Below are positions 21,330 through 33,720 of a DNA stretch of 64,000 bases, one piece after another. Origin of the DNA: Bryoerythrophyllum caledonicum (lineage: Eukaryota > Streptophyta > Bryopsida > Pottiales > Pottiaceae); assembly GCA_963971425.1 (NCBI GenBank), contig OZ020519.1:15888028-15952027 (forward strand), given 5' to 3'. A program made the position numbers and the translations under genes. The stretch's first letter is position 1; every line of letters starts with the position of its first letter. The notes below the pieces were generated by a model, which was not told the origin of the DNA, searched no databases, and saw only the letters and a program-made list of their open reading frames with translations.

Positions 21330-22511
21330 CTATGTATGAGTCTCGATGAAATTTGCACTTTCAAGCTTTAGCGTAAAGGCCGTGCTTGTGCAACCTCTGT
21401 AATACCTCTCAAACCACCTGTTGGTGTCAAGTTTTGTGAATATCTTGGCACCAGTCAACCGGTCAGTGAACTTTGGAATCAACGGCAACGGGTAGCGGTT
21501 CCGTACCATGACTATATTGAGATTCTGGTAATCCACACAAAATCGAATGGAACCGTCCTTCTTTTTAACAAAGACAATTGGGGCCGAATCGGGTGATTTC
21601 GATCGACGAATCCATCCTTTGCCTAAATTTTCTTCCAAATATCGTCAAATCTCCTCCAATTCCATTGAGAACATGGGTCGTAATCCTGTATTGCGAGGTT
21701 CTTGACCCTCCTTGAATTCAATTTTCATATCAGATGGTCCATGGTCTGGGAGCTCATTTAACACCTCTTCACTGAATGCTTTGTGCAAGTCCTTGTACTT
21801 GTTAGGAATTGATCCTACATCTATAGAGGAAAATTCGCAAATTTCCAAGGAATAGACCGCCGCCCATTTTGTTAACAACCAAAAAGCCGCCGACAATACT
21901 GGAACAGGTGTAGGAGGTGCCCATGACACGGCCGCTTGTGCCTTTCCTTGTTTGGAATTACCTGTAAAAGTTAGTTTATTTAAAGGTTGACATAATTTTG
22001 GAACTTCGATTTGTGGCCTTGTCATGACATAATTTGGAGTGTGGTCCTTAGATGGCGACAATAAACAAGTCTGTCGACAATAGGCGGATTCAAAGAACAC
22101 TTTCTTTGGGGACCACTTAATGGTAGGATCATGGCGGACTAACCACAGGGTGCCAACAATACAATGATAGCGCCCCGTGTTTGTGATATCTGCCACGAGT
22201 ATTTCACGGTGGTCTCCCACTACTAGTTTGACGGTTGCTTCTTGAGTGATGAGCCCTGAATTCATTATTCGGCCGTCGATGACTCAAACTTTTAGTAGGG
22301 TGGGTTTGACTTTGATGTCTCCCTTACATTCCTGAGCAAACTTGGAATGCATAAACACGCCGGTTGCATCGGAATCAACGAGGGTGATAGCTGACAATAA
22401 GTTTATTTGAAAATTTATGGTTAAATGTGTTTCTGGATTAATAGTGGCATGGATACATAAAGCTGTAGCACAATTTTTGTATTTATAAGGATCATTACGT
22501 TTTTCAATCAT
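21330..22511 (-). pseudogene. Protease and truncated reverse transcriptase, gypsy-2
   Basis: The protease segment (22284-22511) shows the aspartic protease site as VDSDATG, so the usual Gly of DSG is replaced by Asp. The reverse transcriptase begins near 21700 and shows [16 protein letters not shown] and [10 protein letters not shown] motifs, then TKLDTN. Immediately after that, the sequence jumps to the region that normally follows the YxDD box (readable in another frame as [13 protein letters not shown]). The catalytic YxDD block has been lost by an internal deletion. Two further frame breaks divide the segment at about 22270 and 21640. Confidence 0.85.
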
Positions 22512-22672
22512 TGCACATAGAGATGTTGTAACACGTGCGATCTTACTAGTGCATGGGCACTACCTCCCTGCCTTCAATCCCAGGCCATATCTTTCCCCAA
22601 TTCCTTTGATCCTCCTGCTTCTTCCGAAACTACCAACATGAGGGGTTTTGAAGGATTTGTGGGACACCTAGC

Positions 22673-23647
22673 TCAAATGTGCCCTTGTTTACTGCAACCC
22701 CAACACTTCCCTTGTGGTTGATACTCCACGCATTTGGCAGCTGTCCTTGCAAATGGAGGTGTGATATTGATGGCATCAAGCTCCATCAGGGTTGGCCATG
22801 ATGTGCCAGACGTGGCTTGGAATCGACTTATAAAATCTCTTGGGGTAGATGAGGTTCCTAGGCGTTGTTGATTTTGATGCCGTGACCATAACCGATCGTC
22901 AATGCGCGAGGTTGTTGCCATCGAGTCCTAAAGTCGATGAGGCTGCATTTCTGGGGTGGCTATGGAGTCAAGAATTTTGTCTTTGAGGCCTCCCCGGAAT
23001 CTTGCTATCAAACTTGACTCGTTCCAGTCCACCTGTGCTGCATTTTCATTAAACGTGGATATATAACCAGCAACTGACCTTGTTTGCTTAATCTTAGCAA
23101 GGCGGTCCTCTGCATTACTTCACCAGTCCATCTCTCCATAAACGACAACCATGGCTTCTCAAAACCTATTATAATTCACCAAAAGGTCGTGATGGCGTCC
23201 TTCATCCAACGCTTGCAAGAGAGGCATTGCCCAGTTTTGCGCGGCACCCATAGGTAGGAAAGTGCAAATGCAATTTTATCCTCATCACAATGATAATCAC
23301 GTGAATTACCTGGGAAACCAAGCAAAGCTGGCAAACCATTTGTACACCTCTCCTCCCTTCTTGTCGGAAAATTTCTTAGGCTTCACTACTCTCAACTCTT
23401 TGCTGCCAGCGTCGTCGCCATGATACTGGTTCGTCCCATGTGATGCTGGAGCAGCTGTCTGCATGACGATCGATTGGGAAATTGGAGGTGGTTGTACTGG
23501 GATTTGTTCCGATATTTGTTGTACAATATGTGGAATTGTTGCTTGGAAAATTGATTGAATTTGTTGTTGAATAAAAGCAGCCCATTTGGACCCCATCCCT
23601 CCTGGCATTGGCGGTCCTCTTTCTTCGGCGGGTCTTTTTTTATCCAT
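22673..23647 (-). pseudogene. Gag remnant of gypsy-2
   Basis: The start is a Met at 23647 followed by a 113-residue frame with a Gln/Pro-rich N-terminus and the capsid-type motif KPKKFSDKKGGEVYKWF. The rest of the capsid lies in broken frames. A second frame (22673-22921) ends in a zinc knuckle CWGCSKQGHI, where a TGA interrupts the CCHC motif before its last Cys. The 800 bp between this gene and the 5' LTR hold no recognisable domain. Confidence 0.82.
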
Positions 23648-24452
23648 TTAATTGTGGAGAATGTTGTTCGGCTTTTCTTTTCCTCACACCTCACAAATAT
23701 CGCACCTGGGATCTTCACTCAGACATTGGGAATCACCTTTGCCCTAGAAACCGTCCATAATATCGTTACCATTCCAACGTTGCGCATCGTCATTGCACAC
23801 CCCCCTCCAAACCAAAATCGACCTTTGCTTGTGGTAATCATAATTTGAAACACCCATGCGCTCATCGCCATTATCTTTCATATAAGTTTTGCATTCCAAC
23901 ATAGGATCATTTCCCAAAAAACCACCCAAACTTGTTGGCGGGCTTTTTGCATCCTCATAACTTTTCCAACCCATCGCTTCATTTTGCCATGGTTATCACA
24001 ACGGCTTTTCTAAACAAAGTCGTTTAATACTATCTATGAGCTGAAACTCTTCACAAACCCTACTAACCAGATCATATTCCTTTCCATTATCATATCATAG
24101 CAGTGACGGTGACATCAAAACCAAAAGCCCAGAGACTACATGTCGACCACCAAGAACCCTACTAAGACAACGCTGCACCCACACTCTTCTAAGCAACATG
24201 GATCAGCCTATAAAATTACAAAGTAGAAGAAAATTCTATAGAGAATCTTCCTACCATTCCATTAAAGAAAATCTTGCAAACATCACTGGCACACGAAAAG
24301 AAAATCGCTCCAACTCCATCCATAGTCAAATACAAATCCATGATCCTAGTTCGAACAACAAACCTCGAGACCTTTGTTGGCTTCCGATTTCTCTTGACAC
24401 ATATAACCTAATCATCTTTTGCGTGAGCGCGGACAATTTGGACTCAACATTA

Positions 24453-24636
24453 TATTAAGATCCAACTTTGTCGACGCTCTCATTCCATGTGATTTGAAAG
24501 GCTATTGTATCAACAAAATGTCTAGTGAGAGACAAGCCTCTCTCACAAGGCTTCACGGAGATAACTGGGATAACCGTTATTGTACCCGTCACTGAAAAAC
24601 ATTAGTAAGTCCAGCTATTACGGGGTACTTGTAACA
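24453..24636 (-). repeat. 5' LTR of gypsy-2
   Basis: Matches 19006-19189. It ends TACTTGTAACA on the plus strand and is followed by the target duplication AAAGT. The inner end has lost the clear TG. Confidence 0.85.
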
Positions 24637-24641
24637 AAAGT

Positions 24642-27600
24642 AGGTTTGATAAATTTTGTCACTGTAACAAAAATTTCTACTTTTATCTCCAAAAAAATAA
24701 GTAAAATTCAACTTTTTGGATGGATGTCATTGATTTGGTGGCGGATGGAGGTTAAATTTTTTGCAACTCATGTTGATGAATACTCTAACTAATTGGTGGC
24801 TATCATAATTGACACATTATTTGGTCTTTGAACATTGCAAAGAACATTAGATGTTTTGGTGCATGTTTTGGTGCATGTTTTTGTTGCATTTTGGTGTTTT
24901 GGTGTATGTTTTAAGTTAATTGAGCAAAAGATGGCAGGACTAAAGACATTTTCAAGTAAGATTAAGTCGATTTGCAAAAAAGAGAGAAAAAAAGTGTACA
25001 ATATGAATTTGCATCCCTAAAGGAGAAACTTATGGAGGTGATGAAGCGACCCGTAGGGAAGCCCAACCGTGCAATTGAACCAATATGGTTATCTTCAATC
25101 GAAGAGGGCAAGGCAACATCAAACAAAAAGGTATGAGGCTCTTATGACAATTGGTTCGCACCATCTCTTTGAGGTCCAATTCACATTGCAATAAGAAAGC
25201 ATAAGTCTATTACTGGTGCTTGGAATTACCTAATGAGTTGTAGAGCCATTTTATAGTTTTTGGCTTTTTTGGAGAGTTTAAGAGAAGAAAGGGATTGATA
25301 ACGATTCAAATTAGATATTTAGAAAAGAAAATTATACTAAAACTTAGAAGACATGAAATAGACTAATTACACCCAAATAGTGTAAATGAAGGCAAAAGTA
25401 CACATTTTGGGAAGAGGTACACCTTTATGGAAGGGCGTGACCACTAGATGCAACCTAAATGGAAGGTTGCATTGAAAGGTTGTAAGAAAATTGATTGGTA
25501 GACAAAAGGAAACATTTCCTTCCAAATAGTCATACCTCTTTAGAAAATGAACTATAAAAAGAATGAAAATTTGTAACAATTTACCACATCAATACAAGAC
25601 AGTATGCGTCCTAGCTTGGAGCAAAGCTAGTTGGTGTTTCTAGAATGCTCCGTCAATAGAGCTGTAAGAGTATTCTTGTGCATTTGTAGTCTTTGTGTTT
25701 TGCTTTTGTTTTGTCTTTGTTTTTTTTTACTTGGATTGCATTTTTTACATTTGGGATGAGTGAAGGCATGCAAAAGTCATCATCATAAATTTTTTTTAAA
25801 ATATAAAATAATTATTCATTGGAAACATCAAGGAAACATCTTGATAGTAACATCTTATGAAAATAACATACAATTAAATTAAATTTATAAGTGAGATACT
25901 ATCATTCAAATCAAAATTGATAAGTAACTTAGTTGATAAATCTTGTGAGTGACAAGCATAAGATTATCTAATGAAATTGTGGAGGATTTAAATTAAATAA
26001 AAGACAAGAGTGTGACTTGATCTTTTGTTTATGAGACAATAATGTTGTGCATAATGAGTGGCATTGCATAAATCATTGCATGCAAACACAATTTAGATCC
26101 TTATAACATTTAGGTTGCTAGACATATTAAATTGCATGCTAGAGAATGTCACTACCGGAAATCCGGAGAGTAAAGAAAGGAGTAAAGCTAGAGATTCCAT
26201 GAGGTAAGATTTGATTTATAAAATGAAAATAATCAATGAACCGACAATGAGTGATGCAATGGCTAGTTCCATTGGTGAGTGAACTAGGCAACATGGTGGG
26301 CACTGGCACAGTTGGTCAAGAGAGAGTCTCTTACACACGATAGGATCCTTAGGCTTTGTCTTTGACATTCTTTCACGCGTATTACCAACAGTCCTAAATA
26401 GCAAATAAACTTGTCAAATGAAACTAACTTCTATATTGCAATCTACTCCTAAATATGTAACATTAGATGAACTTCATCCTCCCTTGAACAAGCCTATAAC
26501 TGCGAGTAATCCTGGGTATTTTATTTGCACCTGATTTTTCATCCTACGTGAGTGTTTATAAGAAATTAGGAAAGTAACATGGTTCTTACCAAAATCTATC
26601 AAGATATTCAATGTATGAATGATTCAACACATCTACATGGAAAGTAAACAAATAATACAAAAAATACATAGAGAAAGGCTCTTTCCATTTTAGTGGAAAT
26701 TATCAACATTGTCCCATCCTTTCCAAGCACCCTACGTGTCAAGAAAGAATCATTAGAGCTTTTAAGTCACATAGACAAGCATGACAATCCTTGTTTGTTA
26801 GAAACATAAGAAATCTAATTCGTCCTATCATCAAGGCAAAATAATCGTTAATTTTAGGTCAAGATGGTTTAAGTGTGGAATGTGGCACTAAAATGAGTTA
26901 GATTATTTGTAAAAGATGAATTGAATTGGACAATTAGAAAGACAACTACAGCTCCAAGCAGACTTCCAAATGATTGGAAGTTGCAAAGACCAAGAATGAC
27001 ACAACGTATGGCCTATTTGGCCAAGTGTTATCCATTTAAAAAGAGTTAGTGTTTAATAATGAGTAAATCCGAATACACTTTGCACCGACTTGTGGAACAA
27101 GGACATGGGAGGGAAAACAAAGCAAACATGTGACAGTTCTAGGATTGAGCAAAGACACTCCACTCATTTTGCTCATCGATTGTTGGACATTGTACACCTC
27201 TCAAACCTTATAATATGATTACATGAAACTTACCCACAACTAAAGACACAATATTACACAATATTTAAGACATTGTGAACATTCATTGCAACTTTGATAG
27301 TTCTTAAATAGTAAAATTCATCTTGTATTTGCAATTCACAACCAAACTCATGTTTTCACTTTGTTGCTTTTAAACTTTATTAAGGATATTATCTAACGGA
27401 GTTTCAAGGAACAACTACACATTTTTCGTAGAAAATTATAAAAAAAATCAAAATACATGTATCATCATACTCCAACCTCTTTAATATCAACCTCTACAAT
27501 GTCACAAAATCCAAAATCCAAAACGTATGTACTAATAGTGGTGATATTCAAAAACATCACACTCATACCCACTAAGTTCAAATTTGTTTATCTTTGTATT

Positions 27601-27904
27601 GAAAGGACATCTTTTCATTGGAAATATGTGATATCTACCCTTTAGGCTAAAGAGCTCTTTTAGCTTGGAAGAATCTAAAAGTATTCTAGGTTATGCAGAA
27701 CAACATCTACGCACATGATACATTTCGACGCAATGCCACTTTACAAAAATTACTAAAGCTTGCCAATGCTCGTACTGATTTTTGTGGCACGAGTCTTAAT
27801 AGATGCCCATCTTCCTCCACCTCTTTATCATAATTTTAAGTCATTCATGGAGGTGGCTTATAGCCCTTGAATTCCAAGCCAGTGATAATAAATGGGTTTC
27901 AATG
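24642..27904. other. AT-rich DNA; possible promoter or old LTR near 25.55 kb
   Basis: No gene is supported. Around 25550-25760 a TATA-like ACTATAAAAAG is followed by ACATCAATACAAGAC and a T-rich stretch, the kind of layout seen in LTRs and promoters. No second copy is present in this window, so this remains a guess. Confidence 0.35.
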
Positions 27905-28222
27905 TACCATACACATTGGTTGCTTTCAAAAGATAGGTGTTGAACTAATTATATTTTCAAAACACAATGGTTCAAACACATTGGGTACCAACTAGGCAAT
28001 ACATGGATAACACATAGGCATCACATGAATAACACATTGGGTATCAACTAGGCAATCCATGGATAACACATAGGCATCACATGAATAACACAGGCATTGT
28101 ACAGGTATCACCTCTACACAAATACATGGATATCTACTAGACAAATCACTTGAGTTTTCCAAAAAATTCAGACATTCTCTTTAGGATTCAATTATGTACA
28201 AAAGTGACCACTGCATAGGGTA
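27905..28222. mobile_element. MITE with internal minisatellite (copy 1)
   Basis: The ends are inverted: the left starts TACCATACACATTGG and the right ends CCACTGCATAGGGTA. Inside, two direct copies of a roughly 60 bp unit (containing ACATGGATAACACATAGGC, with one substitution in the second) lie at about 27983-28100. The right half, AAGTGACCACTGCATAGGG preceded by GAGTTTTCCAAAAAATT, matches the right half of the element ending at 48710. Both are members of one family. Confidence 0.6.
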
Positions 28223-28533
28223 TGTGCAAAAGCACTGATCTCCACAGAATATACAATTCTATGGCTGAACAAGGTAAAATTACAAATAAAATTTGTGAGG
28301 AACACCTCAAGAAATTGAAAGGAGCTTCAGCACAATTGCAAGCACCTTTTAGGCAATGGAATAATCCTCTCCTGCCTTGGAGCTATGTAATTCCCCACTC
28401 TCATTTTCATTCATCAATGTACCCAAATGCACAGGTAAAAAGAAAAACATAAATGTGCTCAACTGGTCAAAACTAGGTTGCATTCACCTATAGCAATAAA
28501 TTCTCGTCCCATCTTAAAGAGACCAGAGTTTAA

Positions 28534-28605
28534 CCCTTTAACGCCGGAGAGGCCCAAAATGGGCTTGTGTAGCACTATCTCCAGAAATCCCGTGGCGTTA
28601 AAGGG
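28534..28605. mobile_element. 72-bp piggyBac-like MITE
   Basis: It is flanked by TTAA at 28530-28533 and 28606-28609. The twelve terminal bases CCCTTTAACGCC are a perfect inverted repeat with the other end. The body is too short for any gene. Related ends occur at 48887-49659. Confidence 0.8.
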
Positions 28606-29485
28606 TTAAGGTGCAAGGTTTCAGGAGTCAAAATGCTAATAAAAAATAATCATCACCGCTAAGAGCCATGTCAACAAAGGAAATGGTCATTGGATGACCC
28701 CACTCAAATGAATGTATGGGAGATGATCTATCTCCATCAATTTTTAGAGTCTAAATACAATAAATAAAAATCATAAACACTAACCTTTGAGGACGACGGG
28801 CAACTATGGCCAGCCAAGAAAAGGGTTGAACTGTACACAGAGACAGTTCAATTCAGCCAGCCAAAACCAAATCCGGAAAGGTGGATGGATGATTCCACTC
28901 ACACGAAAAAGCTGCAAATACTTTGACAGGATGAAGCGCTGACCATGAGGGGTGTGAGCAACCTGCTCGTATTGTGATGGTTGATCACATGCTCAAACAA
29001 GCACAACGAAGTTCGTTCCAGGGACAAACGAAATATTCTCAAACACCGGTGCAGGAAAACCATCAGCAATTGGATCCGCCGCGGCGCTTTTCTTATTGAG
29101 CACTTTTATAGCCATGTCCCAATCTGATACAGAAAAAAAAACACAGCAATCAGAACTCTATAATGTCCAAAATAGGAGGTGCTGTTAGCAAATCTAAGAA
29201 AAGAAAAAGAAGGATGAAATCTGGCATAAATAAAGTGTATCTTCGAGGATAGACACTCTGAAAATCAGGTGAATGTATATGAATTAGTAGATAGAACTAA
29301 AGCATGGCAAGAGTAGACACTCTAAACCTAAGACAGATAGAAAAAACTCATTGAGCAATTTCCAACCGAGGAGGATCACTCTACCACCACAACCAAAGCA
29401 AGTCCTCTGCAGAGAAAGCACATCCACATCCACTGAAAACAACAGAATCCTTATTCCATTCAGATACATTTAAAGGTCCATGCAT

Positions 29486-30561
29486 TCATGATTCCTCACC
29501 TTCGTCTTCATCGGAGGGACAGTCCTTTATGTTGTAACGCTCGGAACCAAGGGGCTGCGCCACGCTCTCGAGAATCCTCTCGTCAAAATCCCTTCCCATG
29601 TTGAACCCAAACGCTGCAACAGATGCACCCTGAGAGCTAGAAGCCAACTGAACGACCATCGCCACGCCATCGGAATCCTCTTCGAAGGGCATCTCACACT
29701 CGTCGAGAGAGGAAGAATCCGCGGCAACCTCGTCTGCAGGGCGGGGCGGAAGAGGCGCGGCCTCGTGTGCGGGGCGCGGCGGAACAGGTGCGGCCTCGTG
29801 TACAGGGCGGGGCGGAACGGGTGCTACCTCCTCGTCCCCAATCCTGAGGAACCTGTTTCCCATCGCAATAAAGCCGGGGCTATCGATCACGTCCATCACC
29901 TCTTTTATAAAAGCTGCTCCCTCGTCACCGAAGTCCCTGCCAGCGATGGCTCGCACGTAGTCGGAGCGCTCCTCCGGGGTTGTGCGCTCCAGCGACTCGA
30001 GAGGCGGAAAAGTGAACGGCACCTCGACTCCATAGTGGCAGCGCTCCTTGCCGCAGTAGTGAAAGATCGCGTCCGCGACAAGCTTGGCAAACCCCGGGTG
30101 ACGGATCCTGCCCTTCCAGAACTTTTTTTTCCAATTTTGAGGACGGATTTCGACGTAGCAGGACTGCCCATTGCGAGCATATCGGACTCCTGGCCCCAGT
30201 GGTTCTCCACTGCCAAACCTAAAAACTGAAAATGTTCAAAAAGAATTCGATCCGGACTTTACATGCTTCTCAGATCTTCGCAGAACCAATTGAAGATAGA
30301 GGGTACTACTATAATTTCCACCTAAAATCAAAATAGCTGTACATAATCGCCACATATTAGCACCTCACATTTGAAACAATCGACAAGTCTAGGGGTAAGC
30401 TTCACTACTTTGCAGATACAATCCTTGTGCTACTTGTCTGTAAAAAATGTAAAACTTCTACTAAAGCAACTCCTTAGACAACCAAGAAAACTCCGGTTCA
30501 AGAAAACTCACGGCTGGGCCGCATAACGCTGGAGGTCGTCACGCACACGCTGGTGGTTCAT
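29486..30561 (-). CDS. AP2/ERF-like domain gene, copy A (two exons)
   Basis: Exon 1 is 30512-30561 (ATG at 30561, ending before GTGAGT) and exon 2 is 29486-30209 (after TTTGGCAG), together 257 residues. The splice phase joins correctly and is the same in copies B and C. The conserved N-terminal part reads GPGVRYA, then YVEIRPQ, FWKGRIRH, FAKLVADAIFHYCGK and FTFPPLESLER, which resembles the AP2/ERF DNA-binding pattern (GVR, EIR, W-G, A--AD, FP). A Pro-Arg-Pro repeat region and an acidic tail (ending DEDEGEES) follow. A transcription-factor role is inference from that resemblance. Exon 2 has no ATG before the domain, which supports the short first exon. No stop or frameshift was found. Confidence 0.62.
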
Positions 30562-31399
30562 GTCCGAGCGAACTTCGTCACGCGGCGCACTACACTTGGC
30601 GAAGCTTAAACTCCTTGGCAACAACTATCTAATGTATCTCGTTCACAACCCGTCCGCCGGATGCTCTCGGGAAGCGCAGCTCATACACACACTCGTGGAC
30701 GAAGCTAGAGCCCGGTTTTCCCATTCTCAAAACAAGTACAATCTCTAGCAATGGATTTCTCTCAATGTTTCGGTGCTAGAAACTGAGAACTGGAAGCAGG
30801 AGACGGCCTCGGCCGCCGAGATGCAACAAGCGTGTACAAGGAAACTCCGGTCCAGGGAAACCGGCTTTTCGATAAAACCCATGGCCAGCGAGAAATCTGA
30901 ACCATCCAAGAATCGACCCAGTTGTATCGAACGGCTCGGATTGCTTGGAAGGACCTTCCTCGGCAGCGGCGAAATCCTAACACTTGGCACCAGCCACGTA
31001 CAGGCTACTCTAAGAATTATACAGTGTCTAGTGTAACCACACTGCAGTAATTGATTTGGAAATGCCATAAGGTAAGTCCCCCTAAATCCGACAAGTTAAG
31101 GAATGTGCATATATGGAGAGAGGAGATAATTATACTATTATTTTTCAGAGATAGCCAATTGAATTACAATTCCAACCCAAGTGATTTCATATTTTTCCAA
31201 TAAAAACTGAATTAGTTATGAGTTTTCAAACTGTGCAGCCATGTTTAGTGGGTGGCCAGCAGTAGGTACCCCCCTACATAGCCCAACAAGTAGAAAACAC
31301 CACCAACATGGCAAACACTTACAAACCTGGCATCCAGTTGGACACACCTGGACTCAAAGTGACCTGAATCAACATGTCAAGTTCACAAACCTAAGTTAG

Positions 31400-32030
31400 A
31401 AGAAAGTATATAACACAACATTATAGAGAAGAATTTGGCAAACACGCCACGTTATACATAGATGCCGCCATGCACCAACTCGAAGAGTTAGTCCAGTGCA
31501 TTCTCGAGATGTTAGAAAAGCCCGAATAATCATACAACGCTTCACGTTGCTCATACTCTAGCATTGGTCTCCCAATTTGCACAACTAGAAAGATGGTCGC
31601 AAATTGCACTTTCTTCTTTTAACGCATGGCTTCATTCATGTGATTCACTTGTTGTTGAGTTGTCTCCAGTTGGCGTTTTGCAAAAAGAATAGAATATTTC
31701 TGATGCCAACAATCTTTCGCAAGAAAGGTGTCACCTTCTTCACTCCCTTGTACAAATCATCTTTTTCAGCTTGTGCAAGACACCAAGAATATGAGAAAAT
31801 AGAGTTGACTATCTCTAAAGGAAATGAAAAAATAGAACTATATAGCAACTTACCTTGCAATGCCCCTCTTGCTTGATGAGGATGTCCCTCTTTGTTGCTA
31901 GCAGCTTTGGGAGTCCGTTGATTGTAGAGCAAATAATGCTCCTCACAAAATGTACACCTCTTTCAACAGTACCCTCCGCCGACGCAAACCGCACCGACCA
32001 TTCACGATGGTAACGGCGGTTCATGTCATA
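31400..32030 (-). pseudogene. hAT-type transposase N-terminus, copy B
   Basis: An exon (about 31863-32020) encodes a zinc-finger-like stretch SIICSTINGLPKLLATKRD, ending with GHCK at a clean donor AAG/GTAAGT. After an intron of about 245 bp, the next exon (ending near 31421) reads KKVQFATIFLVVQIGRPMLEY and then HWTNSSSWCMAASMYNV. This order matches the N-terminal part of hAT-superfamily proteins of the ZNF862/DUF4371 kind. Splicing would join the two exons in phase. The intron also contains coding-like text (DDLYKGVKKVTPFLRKIVG), so the true exon may once have been longer. The catalytic part found at 53.2-54.0 kb is absent here. The piece is a fragment. Confidence 0.6.
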
Positions 32031-32049
32031 CCGGCCGCGTCTGTCGCTT

Positions 32050-33130
32050 GCCTCTAAAGGAACACGTTCATAGTCACTGTGACTAGACTCGCTACCCTCG
32101 TCCTCGGAAATAAGTTGTAATTAAACACAACAGAGAAAGTTAGTTCCATCTTCACTCTAAACTTGAGCATCATGGCCACCACTTAACAAGAGACCTGCGC
32201 CTACAATTGCTGCCTAACACCATAACAGCACATACTGTGGTTTGGCAATCTGCAAATTACTATGGAGTTGCATAAGAAACTACAAAATATGTTCCACTAA
32301 ACCCCAAACCCCTGAAATCAACACCAACCTGGACTGAGAAAGAGTTGATTCCACTTGCTAATCTACAACTTTCTACTTCTCTTCTTGGCTAACTTCTCAT
32401 AGGAAAAGGTCTACACGAGTGATTGCGTAATTCACGCCATCATTTCAATCTTGATAATTTTCTAAGAAAATTTAGGCAAAAAACTAATCGTTTCACATTG
32501 AAAATTGAATTTGAGAACAAAGACAACAAGTCTAGGGTCAATGAAAGATATACATTGTAGAGACCATTTTGCCTTTCTATTATAAATCGTCAGCTATACT
32601 ACTATAGGCTAGTACTGCTACTCACACTATCTATCTATTCAATGTACCATGAATATTCTTCACAATAGCAATGATATTAATGAAGTTACAGCCATAGACA
32701 CAACCTCTTGGATCAAACAATCTTACATTAAAACACAATAACGTATGACAAGCACAACAGAAGGAAATAAAAAGCACAAGCACAACACATGCACAACAGA
32801 AGCCCATTCATGGACATTTAGATATTCACACACATTCACATAGAAGTGGAAATTATTGGACAAATTTGAAGGCGCGTGCACAAGTATAAGCCTGAACACA
32901 CCTCAATCGGAGACGGTAGCACGGATGTGGAATCTCTTGAAGAGGTTACCATCTTATTCTCTTCACTTGAAGCAGGGGGCGCTTCTCCTTTCCGCTCGAC
33001 TAGCCTTGGACAAGCCACACGACATGATTGCTCCATAGCAAAGAAACTCTTAGCAACATTGTATCATCACCTTATACAACAGTTGCGTCCAACTCCGTGG
33101 CCCTATCCACGCCCGTCTAAGAAATTGGTT
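32050..33130. other. Copy B block, no gene recognised
   Basis: This aligns with about 54600-55755 of copy C. It is AT-rich, with only short frames not preserved between copies. Confidence 0.5.
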
Positions 33131-33136
33131 GGCTGC

Positions 33137-33720
33137 TCAATGTGTTTCTTGACAACTACAGGTACATGTTGAGCGTGACACTGACTTTAACTGTCGTCCT
33201 GGCAACCTGATCACAAGATTGCATTTGCCTTCTGTTGTTAGAGGCCTCCTTCCAAAACTGCTTGTGGATTCGACATTGCTCTCTACCGACACGTTTTTGT
33301 GCTCTACATTGGACCGGATAATGGTCGCAACATCAACGCCGCCTTTGCGTCCTCCCTCAACTTCATCATCGACACTCACGACATAAGCGGCGCCCATGTC
33401 TCCATTGCCATCAATTGCGTCACTTAGGACATCCGCAACACCTAAGATTCTCCTTCCATCAACTCCACAAGTGAAAGCATCGGAGGCAACCAACAGTCCT
33501 CTTTGTTGTGCACCACCGGCAATCACAACATGCCCGGGTGCAAATTTGCCCACAACCATGTCTAAAGGAGTGTTGTTGGCTTCTACAGCTCGCACTGCTC
33601 AGTTGTCGCCGCCTTTTGGGTCCTTACGTGGATCACCTTCAAGTGAGCATCCTCGAGAGACACCCCCGCACTTTGCCAGTGGCCGATCTTCAATGTCCAC
33701 CCTCTCTGTTGATTCCTGAT
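33137..33720 (-). pseudogene. Conserved unknown ORF, copy B
   Basis: A GC-richer island in which the minus-strand frame matches the 193-residue frame at 55763-56344. Shared stretches include HVVIAGGAQQRGLL, GRRILGVADVLSDA, GDMGAAYVVS and GGVDVATIIRSN. A two-codon indel between copies keeps the frame. Copy B has one in-frame TGA where C has CGA, a likely CpG change, and its 3' end differs. The protein is not recognised. An opposite-strand coding sense is possible, but there the frame is broken between copies. Function is unknown. Confidence 0.45.

Larger units (their letters stand above)
19006..24636 (-). mobile_element. Decayed chromovirus-type Ty3/gypsy element
   Basis: A minus-strand Ty3/gypsy element bounded by two 184-bp LTRs and by a perfect five-base target duplication AAAGT (19001-19005 and 24637-24641). 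Coding order is gag, protease, reverse transcriptase, RNase H, integrase and a C-terminal chromodomain, which marks a chromovirus. Frames are broken many times and the reverse transcriptase active-site region is deleted, so the copy is dead. Confidence 0.92.
28290..31075. repeat. Duplicated block, copy A (partial)
   Basis: This corresponds to the later part of copies B and C. It shares the phrase around CTTCAGCACAATT, the lysine-rich short frame near 29170, the complete two-exon AP2-like gene, and the segment ending TTGATTTGGAAATGCCA at about 31064, which recurs at 48099-48113 in copy B. The first half of the block, found in B and C, is missing here. Copy B begins only about 190 bp downstream, so A and B are in tandem. 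Confidence 0.8.

Noticed and set aside
29160-29255. Short lysine-rich frame MSKIGG... in block copies A, B and C
   Set aside because: It is only about 29 codons, and copy C has a frameshift in an A run. It may be part of a transcript but is not supportable as a gene.
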